DNA from: Nocardioides agariphilus
GTDB taxonomy: Bacteria; Actinomycetota; Actinomycetes; Propionibacteriales; Nocardioidaceae
NCBI RefSeq assembly: GCF_015352445.1
Contig: NZ_JADKPO010000003.1
Location: forward strand, 145,569-209,568
DNA: 64,000 bases
Direction of reading: 5' to 3'
Below, piece by piece: positions 1 to 8,816 of the stretch. Each line of letters starts with the position of its first letter. Positions within the stretch are counted from its first letter, which is position 1. Below the pieces are notes generated by a model. That model worked only from the letters and a program-made list of their open reading frames with translations. It did not search any database and was not told the DNA's origin. A program made the translations under genes and the position numbers.

Positions 1-1089
1 GTGGAGGTCGGCGTTGCGGAACAAGTTCGTCAGGACACGCAGCAGCTGAGGACGGTCGATCTCGACGAGGGGGTCCGGCCCACCCGTGTCCACCACGACG
101 ACGTCGGAGTCAGCCACCTTGAGCGCCTGACGCACCAGCTCGCGGACCCCGGTGGTCGACAGCTCGCCGTCATGGACGCCGGCGTCCAGCCGTCCCAGGG
201 TCAGGAGATCTTCGAGAGCTCGTCGGAACCGCTCCAGCTCCTCGGTCATCAGCTGCACCGCCCGGGCCGAGCGAGGTGACAGGTCGGTGGACTGCTGCAG
301 GAGGCTGAGGCTGGTGGTCAGGGTGGTCACCGGGGTCCGGAGCTCGTGGGCGACATCGGCGGCGAAGCGTGCGTCCTGCTCGATCCGGGCGTGCAGCGCG
401 TCGACCATGTGGTTGAACGAACCGACCAGAGCGGCCAGATCTGGATCGTCGGTGCTGCGGAGCCGGGTGGTCAGATCGCCGGACGACAGCTTGATGGCCG
501 CCGTCGTGACCTCCTTCAACGGCGTCAACACACGTCGGCTGGCTCCACGACCAAGCACGGCGCCGGCCACCGTGGTGAGCCCAGCGCAGACCGCAAGGGC
601 AAGTGCCAGGGTCCACAGCGTGCGGTCCAGCTCCTCAGCCACCGACACCTCGTAGTACTGGGCGTCGACCGCGGGCAGCGGGATCCCCACCACCACCGCA
701 TGCGGATCAGTGGCGTCGGTCCAACCGATCCCGACCGAGCCCGACGTCACCAGCGGTTGGACCTCGGTGGTCATCTCCGGTCCGGCCGTGTCCAGGGCCG
801 AGGAGTACCACTCACCGTGGCGGTGAACGTAGATCACCGCACCGGCCGGCGGCGAGATGGCACCCAGCACGTCGCTGACCTCGGCACCCGACGTCAGCAG
901 GCTGTCGCGCACCAGGGCGCTGTCGGTGAACGCCTGGCGTAGCGCCGTACGCTCGCGCTGCTCCAGTAGGAAGTGCCGGGCGGAGAAGTACGTGCCGAGC
1001 GCGAGCACAGTGGACAACACCAACGCGCCGAAGGCGAACGCGTACGTCACCGACGACCGCAGGCCACGCCCTCGCCGGGAGGCGGTCAT
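1..1089 (-). CDS. Sensor histidine kinase, 3' end cut by window edge
   Basis: Membrane sensor kinase that should phosphorylate the regulator encoded just upstream. The visible 363 codons begin at an ATG whose ATGA overlaps the regulator stop. They show an N-terminal membrane segment (about residues 12-35), an extracytoplasmic stretch, a second membrane segment near residues 165-190, a HAMP linker, and a HisKA dimerisation domain with the H-box VAHELRTP (phospho-accepting His248). The start of the ATPase N-box (LTNLFRNA) is reached at the window edge, so the catalytic domain lies outside. The stimulus is unknown. The neighbouring envelope/lipid operon (glycosyltransferase, deacetylase, PAP2) suggests, but does not show, cell-envelope sensing. 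Confidence 0.9.
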   Translation of the reverse strand, partial: MTASRRGRGLRSSVTYAFAFGALVLSTVLALGTYFSARHFLLEQRERTALRQAFTDSALVRDSLLTSGAEVSDVLGAISPPAGAVIYVHRHGEWYSSALDTAGPEMTTEVQPLVTSGSVGIGWTDATDPHAVVVGIPLPAVDAQYYEVSVAEELDRTLWTLALALAVCAGLTTVAGAVLGRGASRRVLTPLKEVTTAAIKLSSGDLTTRLRSTDDPDLAALVGSFNHMVDALHARIEQDARFAADVAHELRTPVTTLTTSLSLLQQSTDLSPRSARAVQLMTEELERFRRALEDLLTLGRLDAGVHDGELSTTGVRELVRQALKVADSDVVVVDTGGPDPLVEIDRPQLLRVLTNLFRNADLH

Positions 1090-1793
1090 CTCGCGTCAAG
1101 GCGGTAGCCCAGACCCCGGACCGTGACGACGACATCCGGCGAGGCAGGGTCCGCCTCCAGCTTCTTCCGCAACCGTCGCACGTGGACGTCGACAATCCGC
1201 TCGTCCCCGAAGAACCCCCGCTCCCACACGTGCTCGAGCAGCAGGCTCCGGCTCAACACCCGCCCAGCGTTCTCGGCCAGCACGCTCAGCAACCGGTATT
1301 CGGTGTTCGTCAGGTGGATCTCCTCCGACCCCCGGGCCAGTACGGCGGCTCCGCGGTCGAAGACCAAGGGACCACCCTGGCTGTCCAGCACGAACACGTC
1401 GACCTCGTCACCGGTCTGGCTGCCGGCGATGCTCGGGCGCCGCAGCAGCGCCCTCAGCCTGGCCTTCACCTCGTCGACCAGGAAGGGCTTGGTGACGTAG
1501 TCGTCGGCCCCCGCTTCCAGGGCCGCCACGATGTCGCGCACGTCGTCGCGCGCGCTGATCACCACGATCGGCGCATCGGTCTGGGGCCTGGCACGCTGGA
1601 TGAACGAGAACCCGTCCATGCCTCCCAGCATCAGGTCGACCAGCATCAGGTCGACGCCCGGATCGGCGACCTCCGTCAGCGCCAGCTCGGCGTCGGAGGC
1701 CTCCACCACGTCGTACCCCTCGTCCTCCAGCACCATGCGCAGGGAGGCTCGCAGGCCATCGTCGTCCTCCAACACCAGGAGCCGAGTCGCCAT
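1086..1793 (-). CDS. OmpR/PhoB-family response regulator
   Basis: Cytoplasmic transcription factor of 235 residues, partner of the overlapping kinase gene. It has a receiver domain with an acidic pocket near residues 10-12, phospho-acceptor Asp53 in LMLVDLMLGG and the conserved Lys in DDYVTKPF. The C-terminal winged helix carries the typical VDVHVRRLRKKLE and GLGYRL motifs. I chose the ATG that begins MATRLLVLEDD. The frame stays open 34 codons further up, but that extension is Cys/Arg-rich and does not look like a receiver domain. The kinase start overlaps its stop (ATGA), so translation is probably coupled. Confidence 0.93.
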   Translation of the reverse strand: MATRLLVLEDDDGLRASLRMVLEDEGYDVVEASDAELALTEVADPGVDLMLVDLMLGGMDGFSFIQRARPQTDAPIVVISARDDVRDIVAALEAGADDYVTKPFLVDEVKARLRALLRRPSIAGSQTGDEVDVFVLDSQGGPLVFDRGAAVLARGSEEIHLTNTEYRLLSVLAENAGRVLSRSLLLEHVWERGFFGDERIVDVHVRRLRKKLEADPASPDVVVTVRGLGYRLDAR

Positions 1794-2125
1794 CCGGCCA
1801 TGATCGCATCGCGGAGGCAGAAGACCCGCGGCGCACGCACCTATCGCCACGAACGTCACGCAACTGCAAAGATCCCGACCAGAAAGGGTCATCACCGGGC
1901 GGCACCGTGGGATCTACTGATCGAACCACGAGCCCAGGAGACCGGAGCACGTCGTCGAGACCCCCCCGAGCCCAAATGGTACCGCACTGGGAGGCCCGGG
2001 CGAGTGGCGGCCACCTGACGGTGGATGTGGTCCCACCTACTGCGTCGTGCGCCGCCACCCCCTGAAGCAGGTCCGCCTGGCGCAGGATGTCGAGCCAGGC
2101 GTTCGACGGGGAGTCCAGAAGGACC
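1794..2125. other. Intergenic region, no gene supported
   Basis: About 330 bases between the end of the DedA-PAP2 gene and the start of the response regulator gene, both on the minus strand. It should hold the regulator's promoter and the upstream operon's terminator. I see no convincing hairpin with a T-run and no complete ORF with coding character. A short minus-strand stretch around 2040-2130 can be read as protein-like, but it has no start and no family I recognise. Confidence 0.4.
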
Positions 2126-3571
2126 CTAAGTCGCGGTCTTCGCTCTCTGGGCGCGCTCGGTGATCCCTGCACACCGGAGCTTGGTCGAGGCGTCTGGAGG
2201 ATCGCTCCGCGCCGCGAGCGGCTCCGCAAGGGTGAGCCAGGAAAGTCGGAAGGTGCTCCAGGCCGCCAGGACGGCGGCCGTCATCGCGGTGGCGCCAAGC
2301 ACATCTGTGAACCACTCATCTCCGAGATAGATCCGGCTGGCAGCGACCAGGATGACCGACATCGTGGCTGCCGCAGTCATGATCAGGCGAGCGCGGACGG
2401 GTGCACCGGCGGCGCCGAGGAGCGCGAGGGTGCCCCACACGGCGACTGCTTGGGTGGTGTGTCCGGAGGGATATGCCCATCCGTTGGCCGCGGTGAGCCA
2501 GGCTGAGGCCGGCGGGCGTGGCCGATGCACGGCGAGGGCGACAACGGCGTTGAGAATGATGGCCGTTGTAGAGATGACCGTGATGTCGACGACCGGGGTC
2601 CACGAGTGACGACGCCGAGCAAGCAGGCCACCCGTGACGGCCAGCACCGGCAGGGTGACGACGCTTGAGCCCAGCCATGTGACGGTCCTGAAGAAGGTGT
2701 CGAGACCGCTCGATCTGTGGGCCAGGACCCAATGGTGGACTTGGGGATCGAGGAGTGCCAGCTCCTCGCGGGCAATGACGTCTTGGGTAACTCCTAGGAA
2801 TATCCACGTCGCCGCCACCGAGACGCTGACTGCCAAGGTCAAGGCGAGACCAGTGCTGCCATGGAGCCGAAGGCGGTTCTTGACCCAGGCTGCGGTTCGG
2901 GGAAACCGTGTCAACAGACGTCGCAGGCGGGCGCTCTTGCTGACGCGGCCTGCGAGATCCTCGAATCTGGCGGCGGCAGTACGGCGCACGAGGAACCCGC
3001 CGAGCCCGAACAGGATCACGGCCGCGAGCGCGGCGAGTCCGATGCGGGAGGCAATGTGCGCGACATGTTGCCAGCTACTGGCGCCCAGGTAGCCGAACAA
3101 CACCGACATGGTTCCCCACGCGACGGCGCTGGACACGTTGTAGGCGAGGAAGGTGCGGTAGCGCAGTCCGGACATGCCCGCGAGACCCGGCACCATCACA
3201 CGCAGTGCCGCGGTGAACCTGCCGAAGAACACGGCCCTTCCACCGCGCTCGGCGAGGTACCTCTCGGCACGATCGAGATGGTCGGCCTTGACCAGTCGAC
3301 CGACTGTCCCGTCGAGCAGGCGCCGGCCGTAACGCCTGCCCACTGCGTAGCCGACACTGTCGCCCACGATGGCGCCGCCGATACCCGCAACCAGGACAGC
3401 GCCCAGCGGGATGTGTCCCTGGGAGGCGAGGACTCCGCCGAGGATGAGCGCGATCTCCCCGGGGAAGAGGAAGCCCACGAACGCCGAGGACTCCAGCGCC
3501 GGCACCGCGAACACGACAAGCAGCGCGATCCACGGGGACAGGCCCAGGATGTGGGAGGCGATCCAGTTCAC
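2126..3571 (-). CDS. DedA-family / PAP2 phosphatase fusion membrane protein
   Basis: Polytopic membrane protein of 481 residues joining two lipid-related domains. The N-terminal part (about residues 5-185) is DedA/SNARE-associated type, with the FLFPGEIALILGG segment and the downstream FFGRFTAALR motif. DedA proteins have been linked to lipid-carrier (undecaprenyl-phosphate) flipping. The C-terminal part (about 220-440) is a PAP2 phosphatase with motifs HRPRPP, YPSGHTTQ and RIYLGDEWFTD, which hold the acid/base and nucleophile histidines. I chose the GTG start because it overlaps the preceding gene's stop (GTGA). It is the last gene of an operon with PAP2, deacetylase and glycosyltransferase genes. 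A role in dephosphorylating and recycling a lipid carrier is inferred. Confidence 0.88.
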   Translation of the reverse strand: MNWIASHILGLSPWIALLVVFAVPALESSAFVGFLFPGEIALILGGVLASQGHIPLGAVLVAGIGGAIVGDSVGYAVGRRYGRRLLDGTVGRLVKADHLDRAERYLAERGGRAVFFGRFTAALRVMVPGLAGMSGLRYRTFLAYNVSSAVAWGTMSVLFGYLGASSWQHVAHIASRIGLAALAAVILFGLGGFLVRRTAAARFEDLAGRVSKSARLRRLLTRFPRTAAWVKNRLRLHGSTGLALTLAVSVSVAATWIFLGVTQDVIAREELALLDPQVHHWVLAHRSSGLDTFFRTVTWLGSSVVTLPVLAVTGGLLARRRHSWTPVVDITVISTTAIILNAVVALAVHRPRPPASAWLTAANGWAYPSGHTTQAVAVWGTLALLGAAGAPVRARLIMTAAATMSVILVAASRIYLGDEWFTDVLGATAMTAAVLAAWSTFRLSWLTLAEPLAARSDPPDASTKLRCAGITERAQRAKTAT

Positions 3572-4173
3572 GGCGCCACCCTGTGTGGCGACCTCGTCAG
3601 GAAGAAGTGCAGCGGGGTGTGGGTCAACGTGGCGACCGAGGCGACGAGCAGACGTTGTAGGACGGCGAAACCAGCCGCGCTGACCGCAGCCCCGAGCAGC
3701 AGGCCGACAACGACATCGAGCGGAAAGTGTGCTCCGACGTAGACGCGCGCAAGTCCCATCAGCAGCGCGGCGATGGCGGACACGTATCCCAGCCGGTGGT
3801 TGGTGATCCATACGCCCATCGCGACTGCACCCGCCATCACCGCGTGGTCGCTGGGGAAGGAGGCATCCGAGCTGCGTGCCACCAAGACCAGGGCCTGCGG
3901 AAGCACCGAGTAAGGGCGAGCCTCACTCACCAGATGGACGAGGGGCTGGTTGACTCCGATGGCCAGCAGCGCCCCCACCGGAGCCCACAGGGCGGCCGCC
4001 ATCACCCGCGGGAGCTCCTGCTGCCGGGCCCACCACCAGGACAACACCAGGACGGCTGCGAACAGGCCCACCCCGTAGTGGGCATACAGACTCATCGGTC
4101 GGTGGAGGGCCGGCGTGGCCTGGGCGAACCGGTTGACAACGAGGAACCAGCGTTCCTGGAGGGTCATCCACAT
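3568..4173 (-). CDS. PAP2-family phosphatase
   Basis: Integral membrane phosphatase of 201 residues, likely acting on a lipid phosphate or diphosphate. It shows the C2 motif SFPSDH (105-110) and the C3 motif RVYVGAHFPLD (143-153). The first motif is reduced to an EARPY segment near residue 85, as in BcrC/YbjG-type undecaprenyl-diphosphate phosphatases. Several hydrophobic segments surround the motifs. Its stop overlaps the start of the DedA-PAP2 gene, and the deacetylase gene lies 79 bases upstream. The substrate cannot be read from the sequence. Confidence 0.88.
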   Translation of the reverse strand: MWMTLQERWFLVVNRFAQATPALHRPMSLYAHYGVGLFAAVLVLSWWWARQQELPRVMAAALWAPVGALLAIGVNQPLVHLVSEARPYSVLPQALVLVARSSDASFPSDHAVMAGAVAMGVWITNHRLGYVSAIAALLMGLARVYVGAHFPLDVVVGLLLGAAVSAAGFAVLQRLLVASVATLTHTPLHFFLTRSPHRVAP

Positions 4174-4252
4174 CAGGGCACATCCGGTCCACGCTCGGAC
4201 TCAGGGACGCGTGCCGCACGCCGGCGCCCGTGCTGGCGCAATGACACGGGAC

Positions 4253-4963
4253 TCATGCGACACGACCATGCTCTGCCAGGGGACCCACTTGGAGCGATTC
4301 CGCATCCCACCGGTCGAGGAGGCGCTCGGTGGCCGCCAGGGTGTGTCGCCACGATCCCGGTGCGGAGGTGCGATCAGTGTCGTGGAGGAGCACCGTCGCG
4401 CCTGGCAGCATCCCGCTCTCGACCCTGGCCACGATGGAGGCGGGCGTCGAGGTGGCGGACCAGTCGCGGCCCCAGGCGGTCCACAGAACCGTCCTCAATC
4501 CGTGTCGTCGGGCCGCCAGAACGCCCTCGCCCGTGAGCCATCCGTACGGCGGCCGGTAGTGCCGCACGGAAGCTTGGGTGACGTTCTCGATGGTGTCCTT
4601 GGCCCGAAGGATCTGCTCATCGAGAACCAGGGGTCGCTTGACGGCCAGGCACCCGTGGTCCCAGCCGTGAACGGCGAGCTCGTGACCGAGCGCGGCCATC
4701 TCGACAACCAGGTCAGCGTTGGCGCGGACATGGGTGCCGAGCAGGAAGAACGTCGCCCGCACGCCTCGGCGTGCAAGAAGGTCGAGGAATCGGGGGGCGC
4801 TTCGCGGATCCGGGCCGTCATCGAAGGTGAGCGCCACATGGTTTGGCCGGCCCAGTCCATGCAATCGCGGCATCGCCGTGCGACGAAGCCAGGGGATGGT
4901 GACCAGCCCAGGTCCGAGCTGCGCTGCGATGAGAATGCCCGCGCCCGTGGCGATCCCGCTCAT
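4253..4963 (-). CDS. Polysaccharide deacetylase (NodB homology domain)
   Basis: Carbohydrate esterase family 4-type deacetylase of 236 residues. Motifs in order are TFDDGP (46-51, catalytic and metal Asp), HGWDH (99-103, metal-binding His pair), RPPYG (from residue 137) and a C-terminal LLHDTD. An N-terminal hydrophobic segment (about 5-25) suggests membrane anchoring with an outside-facing domain. The ATG overlaps the stop of the glycosyltransferase gene (ATGA). Removal of acetyl groups from a cell-wall or glycolipid sugar fits the neighbours, but the substrate is unknown. Confidence 0.9.
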   Translation of the reverse strand: MSGIATGAGILIAAQLGPGLVTIPWLRRTAMPRLHGLGRPNHVALTFDDGPDPRSAPRFLDLLARRGVRATFFLLGTHVRANADLVVEMAALGHELAVHGWDHGCLAVKRPLVLDEQILRAKDTIENVTQASVRHYRPPYGWLTGEGVLAARRHGLRTVLWTAWGRDWSATSTPASIVARVESGMLPGATVLLHDTDRTSAPGSWRHTLAATERLLDRWDAESLQVGPLAEHGRVA

Positions 4964-6120
4964 GCCGGCATCGGGCGTGAGGTGAGGTGCGTCGGGACCA
5001 TCAGGTCGATGATCGCAGCGGCGGCGTCCGGGAGCAGCCCGGACTCGGTCGGCAGTGCTCGTGGGCCCGACTCAAGCGCCCGGACGAGCCCCTCGGGCAG
5101 CTCGTCGACGTCCAACAGCCATGGGACGAGGCCGGCGCTGTCCAGCGCGGCAGCGTTCGCCGCACCGTGGCCGGGTATGCATCGATAGGTCACCACGGGG
5201 ACTCCGGCCGCCAGCGCCTCAAGGGACGTGAAACCGCCAGCGTTCTGGATCACCACGTCCACCGAGGCAAGCAGTGACGCGACGTCGTCGACCCATCCCA
5301 GGGACAGCACACCGCGCCGCGCCAACCGACGACGAAGTCGGTCGTTGCGGCCGCAGAGCACGACGGGGGTTGCCACGCCGGACGCGCCGACTTCCAGCGC
5401 TGCTTCTTCGAGCCGGCCGATGCCATAGGCGCCACCGACCAGCAGCGCGGTCGGCGTCTGGGTGAGCGGGCTGAGCGACGATCGCGCACCGCCACGCTGC
5501 CGAGACGACGGGCGCCTCGACTCGAACTCGGGTGGCACGCAGGGTCGAACGACGACGATCTCCCCGGCGCCATGGCGTCGGGCTGCGGAGGCCGGCAACG
5601 TGTGGAGCGCCAGATGCAGGTCGATGCCAGGGTGAACCCACAGGCGATGCACGGACATGTCCGTCAGGTAGGTGACCGCAGGCACAGCGAGCCGCCCTTG
5701 GCTCCGGAGCGATCCGAGTGCCTGGCTGGCGAACGGATGAGTGGCGACGAACCCGAGCGTGGGCCGTTCCAGGGCCAGCCGCTCGATCTGCTTGGCGGCC
5801 GCGGACACCAGCGACGCCGTCAGACGCGCCACACCATCATGCCGCTCGAGGGCGTCGAGCAGTGGTCCCCAGGTGCCGGGGAGCGTCTTCAACTGCCGCA
5901 GATATGCGGCCCGCAGGACTGGGCCTAGGCCCGGGGGCATCAGATCGACGACGTCCCAGCGACGGGTGGGTACGCCGAGGTGTTCTAGTCGACGAGCGAT
6001 CTCGTCGGCGGCCGCGTCGTGTCCGGCGCCGAAGCTGCCGGAGACGACATCGACGGCTTCGGCCTCACCCGCGGTCCGGCTCGCCGCCGCGAACGAGGTC
6101 CCCGGCTCGGGCACGTTCAT
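4960..6120 (-). CDS. MGDG-synthase/MurG-like glycosyltransferase
   Basis: GT-B glycosyltransferase of 386 residues resembling monogalactosyldiacylglycerol synthase and processive diacylglycerol glucosyltransferases. Near the N-terminus it has the family's glycine/histidine loop (GSFGAGHDAAA, about 28-38), followed by the THPFASQAL segment. The C-terminal donor-binding half contains LVGGAYGIG and QNAGGFTSLEALAAGVPVV. The ATG is preceded by a clear AGGAGA ribosome site, which favours it over the longer in-frame start. It is first in a four-gene operon with a deacetylase and two PAP2 genes, suggesting glycolipid or lipid-linked sugar synthesis at the membrane. Confidence 0.87.
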   Translation of the reverse strand: MNVPEPGTSFAAASRTAGEAEAVDVVSGSFGAGHDAAADEIARRLEHLGVPTRRWDVVDLMPPGLGPVLRAAYLRQLKTLPGTWGPLLDALERHDGVARLTASLVSAAAKQIERLALERPTLGFVATHPFASQALGSLRSQGRLAVPAVTYLTDMSVHRLWVHPGIDLHLALHTLPASAARRHGAGEIVVVRPCVPPEFESRRPSSRQRGGARSSLSPLTQTPTALLVGGAYGIGRLEEAALEVGASGVATPVVLCGRNDRLRRRLARRGVLSLGWVDDVASLLASVDVVIQNAGGFTSLEALAAGVPVVTYRCIPGHGAANAAALDSAGLVPWLLDVDELPEGLVRALESGPRALPTESGLLPDAAAAIIDLMVPTHLTSRPMPA

Positions 6121-6252
6121 GGCTTTCTCCTGATGACCGGACGCGTCGCGCGCGTCCCAGATTCCAAGTGACCCCAGGGAGGATGAAGGCAATGTGAAGG
6201 CCGCGAGGCCCCGCTGATGGACGGGACCGGTCCAAGGCTCGAGGGCACGCGC

Positions 6253-6741
6253 TCAGGAACCCGCTGCGACCCGGTCACCCCAGGCAGCGCGGGCGCCCGT
6301 GTCACCGACGCGGTAGACCTGCACCGAGGTGGCGAGCGCGGCGATGATCGCCAGGACCGCGACGGTCCTGGTCATGGTGCGCTGCTTCGACTCTGTGGTG
6401 GCATCGGGGACGGCGCCGGCAGTGCGCTTGCGTCGGTCGAGCCACACCAGCGCGGCCGACAGCAGCAGCAGAGGTATCGCGAACCAGATCAGCTGGTCGC
6501 CCATCTCGGCGTGCTCGCCGGGGTTGCCGACGCGATGCTCGAGCGCCTCGCCACTTGAGGTGGCGACAGGGATCAGCACCGTGGCGGCTGCCGCACAGGC
6601 CACCACGAGCACCCCGTACCGCTCGCGCCACGCCGGCTTGACGGCGATCGCCAGTGTGCCGAGGCAGGCGAGTGGCAGGAGCACGACGACGGCGTGCACC
6701 ACGAGAGCGTGCACGGGGAGGCCGTTGAAGAGGTCGAACAC
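6253..6741 (-). CDS. DUF2231-type four-helix membrane protein
   Basis: Small integral membrane protein of 162 residues with about four hydrophobic helices. The first helix has the family-like GLPVHALVVHAVVVLLP segment, with two histidines that could ligate heme. A third His lies in GNPGEHAEMGD before the next helix. I chose the GTG start because an AAAGGGA ribosome site lies at proper distance and a longer frame adds only Arg-rich sequence. It sits 37 bases after the ferredoxin gene and probably belongs to the same operon. A heme or quinone redox role is inferred from the His pattern and context only. Confidence 0.72.
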   Translation of the reverse strand: MFDLFNGLPVHALVVHAVVVLLPLACLGTLAIAVKPAWRERYGVLVVACAAAATVLIPVATSSGEALEHRVGNPGEHAEMGDQLIWFAIPLLLLSAALVWLDRRKRTAGAVPDATTESKQRTMTRTVAVLAIIAALATSVQVYRVGDTGARAAWGDRVAAGS

Positions 6742-6778
6742 GTGGATGGTCCCTTTCGATGGATGGATGGTGCGGAGG

Positions 6779-6991
6779 TCAGCGAGTAGCCGGCGACGGG
6801 GCCTGCTCGAGCCTGAGGGCAAGGCGTGGGCAGGCGCTCACAGCACGCCGGGCGTGGGCGAGGTCGTCGGTGTCGACCGTCCGGTCGCCCAGGACGGGGA
6901 ACCCGGCGTCGTCGAGGCCGATCCGTTCGGGCAGGAGTCGAGCGCACAGGCCGTGACCGTCGCAACGGGTCCAGTCGATCTCGAGCCTCAT
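6779..6991 (-). CDS. Small 3Fe-4S-type ferredoxin
   Basis: Ferredoxin of 70 residues. It has the CDGHGLC box, in which the usual second cysteine is His, and a single downstream CP motif (SACPRLAL). This is the pattern of the actinobacterial single-cluster ferredoxins that often serve P450s. The ATG overlaps the stop of the NuoF-like gene (ATGA), so the two are translationally coupled and probably exchange electrons. No P450 is encoded nearby, so the partner here is more likely the NuoF-like flavoprotein or the membrane reductase. Confidence 0.88.
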   Translation of the reverse strand: MRLEIDWTRCDGHGLCARLLPERIGLDDAGFPVLGDRTVDTDDLAHARRAVSACPRLALRLEQAPSPATR

Positions 6992-8199
6992 GCGGCCCTC
7001 CCGACAGGAAGCGCGCCCAGAACCGGTCGGCCACAGGTGCCGTGCCGCAGGTGGGTGTCCAGCTCGGCCGGCATGGCCGTCAGTGCAGAGCGGACGAAGG
7101 CGGCGGAGCCGTCGGGATGGGCACAGGCTCCACGCCCGGGCAGGAGCCCGACCCGGCGCGAGACGTCGGCGCGCACGTCCTCGCCCCGGCACAGACGCTC
7201 GACCGAGTCGGCCAAGGAGGGCAGCCCGAACACGCACGGGCCGCACTGGCCCGCGGACTGGTCGGCCAGCCACCGGGCGACGGCTGCCACCTCGCCGAGC
7301 GCGCACGTGTCATGCGGCAGCCGAGCGAGCACGCCCGCGTTCAGCGGGGCACCGGCCGCACGCAGTGCGGGCCGGCTCAGCACGAGGTCCCCGGCCGACG
7401 GCAGCCAGGTTCCGTGGTAGCCACCGACCAGCAGAGGTCCGGCCTGCTCACCCACGACGCTGGCGAGCGGGAGCCCGGTGGGCACCTCCACCACGCCGGG
7501 GTGCGCGAGGTCACCGAGCAGCGTCAACAGTGTGGTCCCAGGCTCGTCGGCATCGCCCACCGAGGCGTAGGCGTCCACGCCGAGCTCGAGCAGCACCGCG
7601 AGCTGGGCGAACGTCTCGACGTTGGAGGCGAAGGTCGGCTTGCCGTCGACGCCGTGCACGGTCGGGAGCACGCGCCGGCCCGGGGGGCTCGCGGGACCAC
7701 CCGAGACTGCTCTGGCCACTGCCCGGATCTCTCCCCCGACGAACCCCTCCCGGTGTCGCACCAGGCGCACAGCCTGACCGTCGGGTCGCTCGAGCAGGGC
7801 GTCGTGCAGGGACCGGTACGACGCGGGGTCGCCGACCGCGACGGTCACCCGCCTGGTCTCCAATGCCCGCGCCACGGCGAGGGCGCCGTCGAGGACCAGG
7901 TGGGGCGCGAGCCGCATGAGCGTCCTGTCCTTGTGGCTGGCCGGCTCGCCCTCGCTGCCGTTGACCAGGACACGGCTACGGCTGCCGACCGGCAGGGAGG
8001 CGAGCTTCGTGGCCACCGGGAACGCAGCCCCACCGCGACCCAGCAGACGGACGGCCCGCGCGTCGCGAACCAGCTGCGCTGCGTCACGCCGTGGAGGCAT
8101 GCCGTGGGCGTCGCGATGGGCGTGCAGGTCCAGGCGGCCGCGGGAGGTACCGGCGAGCACCCGGGCCGTGCCCAGCGCCGTGTTCGGCGATGTCGTCAT
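6988..8199 (-). CDS. NuoF-like flavoprotein (51-kDa complex I subunit fold)
   Basis: Cytoplasmic NADH-dehydrogenase-like subunit of 403 residues. It contains the FMN/NADH-binding loop LGRGGAAFPVATK, the VNGSEGEPASHKDR motif, an SLBB-type middle domain, and a C-terminal Fe-S segment with QCGPC followed by GACAHPDG. The last segment resembles the N3-cluster end of NuoF but appears to have fewer cysteines. It lies between a ferric-reductase-like membrane gene (4-base ATGA overlap) and a ferredoxin gene. This suggests it moves electrons between NAD(P)H or ferredoxin and the membrane heme protein. It is not part of a complete nuo operon here. Confidence 0.85.
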   Translation of the reverse strand: MTTSPNTALGTARVLAGTSRGRLDLHAHRDAHGMPPRRDAAQLVRDARAVRLLGRGGAAFPVATKLASLPVGSRSRVLVNGSEGEPASHKDRTLMRLAPHLVLDGALAVARALETRRVTVAVGDPASYRSLHDALLERPDGQAVRLVRHREGFVGGEIRAVARAVSGGPASPPGRRVLPTVHGVDGKPTFASNVETFAQLAVLLELGVDAYASVGDADEPGTTLLTLLGDLAHPGVVEVPTGLPLASVVGEQAGPLLVGGYHGTWLPSAGDLVLSRPALRAAGAPLNAGVLARLPHDTCALGEVAAVARWLADQSAGQCGPCVFGLPSLADSVERLCRGEDVRADVSRRVGLLPGRGACAHPDGSAAFVRSALTAMPAELDTHLRHGTCGRPVLGALPVGRAA

Positions 8200-8816
8200 C
8201 GGATCGCCCCAGCAGTCTCGGTGCCCCAGCGTCGTGCCTGCGGAAGTGTCGACCGCCCGTGCCGCCGCACGGCGAACACACGACCGGCGGCGGCCGCTGC
8301 GACCAGGCCGGCGCACCCGGCGTACAGCGCCACGGCCCACCGCTGTCCGGTGTCGGTGCCGGCGAGCAGCCCGTGACCGATGGCCAGGACCCAGGCGGCG
8401 TACGCCGACAGGTGCACCGCGCGCCAGGCGCGCGTGGCTCGTGGGCTGAGCGAGACGAGCCGACCGCGCAGGGCGCCCGTGGCGGCCGCGACCACGAACC
8501 CATAAAGCGCCAGCGTGCCCAGGCCGAGAGCGAAGGCCCGGTATCCGGCCGTGAACGGCACGAGGGCGCCCGACCAGGAGACCGCCACGTAGTGGTCGAC
8601 GACGAGCAGCACGGCATGCAGGGCCAGCATGGCCAGCGTCAGGACTGCCGCGGACCGGTGCACGAGCTGCGCGAGCACACGACGATCCAGGTGCGCTGGG
8701 TCCACGCGGCCACCGGTCGGGCGCGCGGAGGACCCGAGCGCGCCCAGGGCCACGGTCACCGTCGCTGTCAGGAGCGCCACGAATCCTGCGGCACGGGCCA
8801 GGAACCACAACGTCAT
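8196..8816 (-). CDS. Ferric-reductase-like transmembrane protein
   Basis: Integral membrane protein of 206 residues with about six hydrophobic helices and conserved-looking helix histidines (LVHRSAAVLTLAMLALHAVLL, then AVHLSAYAAWVLAIGHG). This is the pattern of the heme-binding FRD domain of ferric reductases, NADPH oxidases and MsrQ/YedZ. No FAD/NAD(P)H domain is fused, so the electron donor must be a separate protein, probably the adjacent NuoF-like subunit. ATGA overlaps link it to both the ApbE gene before it and the NuoF-like gene after it. Confidence 0.85.
   Translation of the reverse strand: MTLWFLARAAGFVALLTATVTVALGALGSSARPTGGRVDPAHLDRRVLAQLVHRSAAVLTLAMLALHAVLLVVDHYVAVSWSGALVPFTAGYRAFALGLGTLALYGFVVAAATGALRGRLVSLSPRATRAWRAVHLSAYAAWVLAIGHGLLAGTDTGQRWAVALYAGCAGLVAAAAAGRVFAVRRHGRSTLPQARRWGTETAGAIR

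Noticed and set aside
2037-2315. Small minus-strand ORF in the gap after the DedA-PAP2 gene
   Set aside because: It largely overlaps the PAP2 domain in another frame, is Arg/His-rich and lacks a ribosome site.
6988-8199. Part of respiratory complex I operon
   Set aside because: No other nuo genes are present, and the gene is coupled to a ferric-reductase-like protein and a P450-type ferredoxin.
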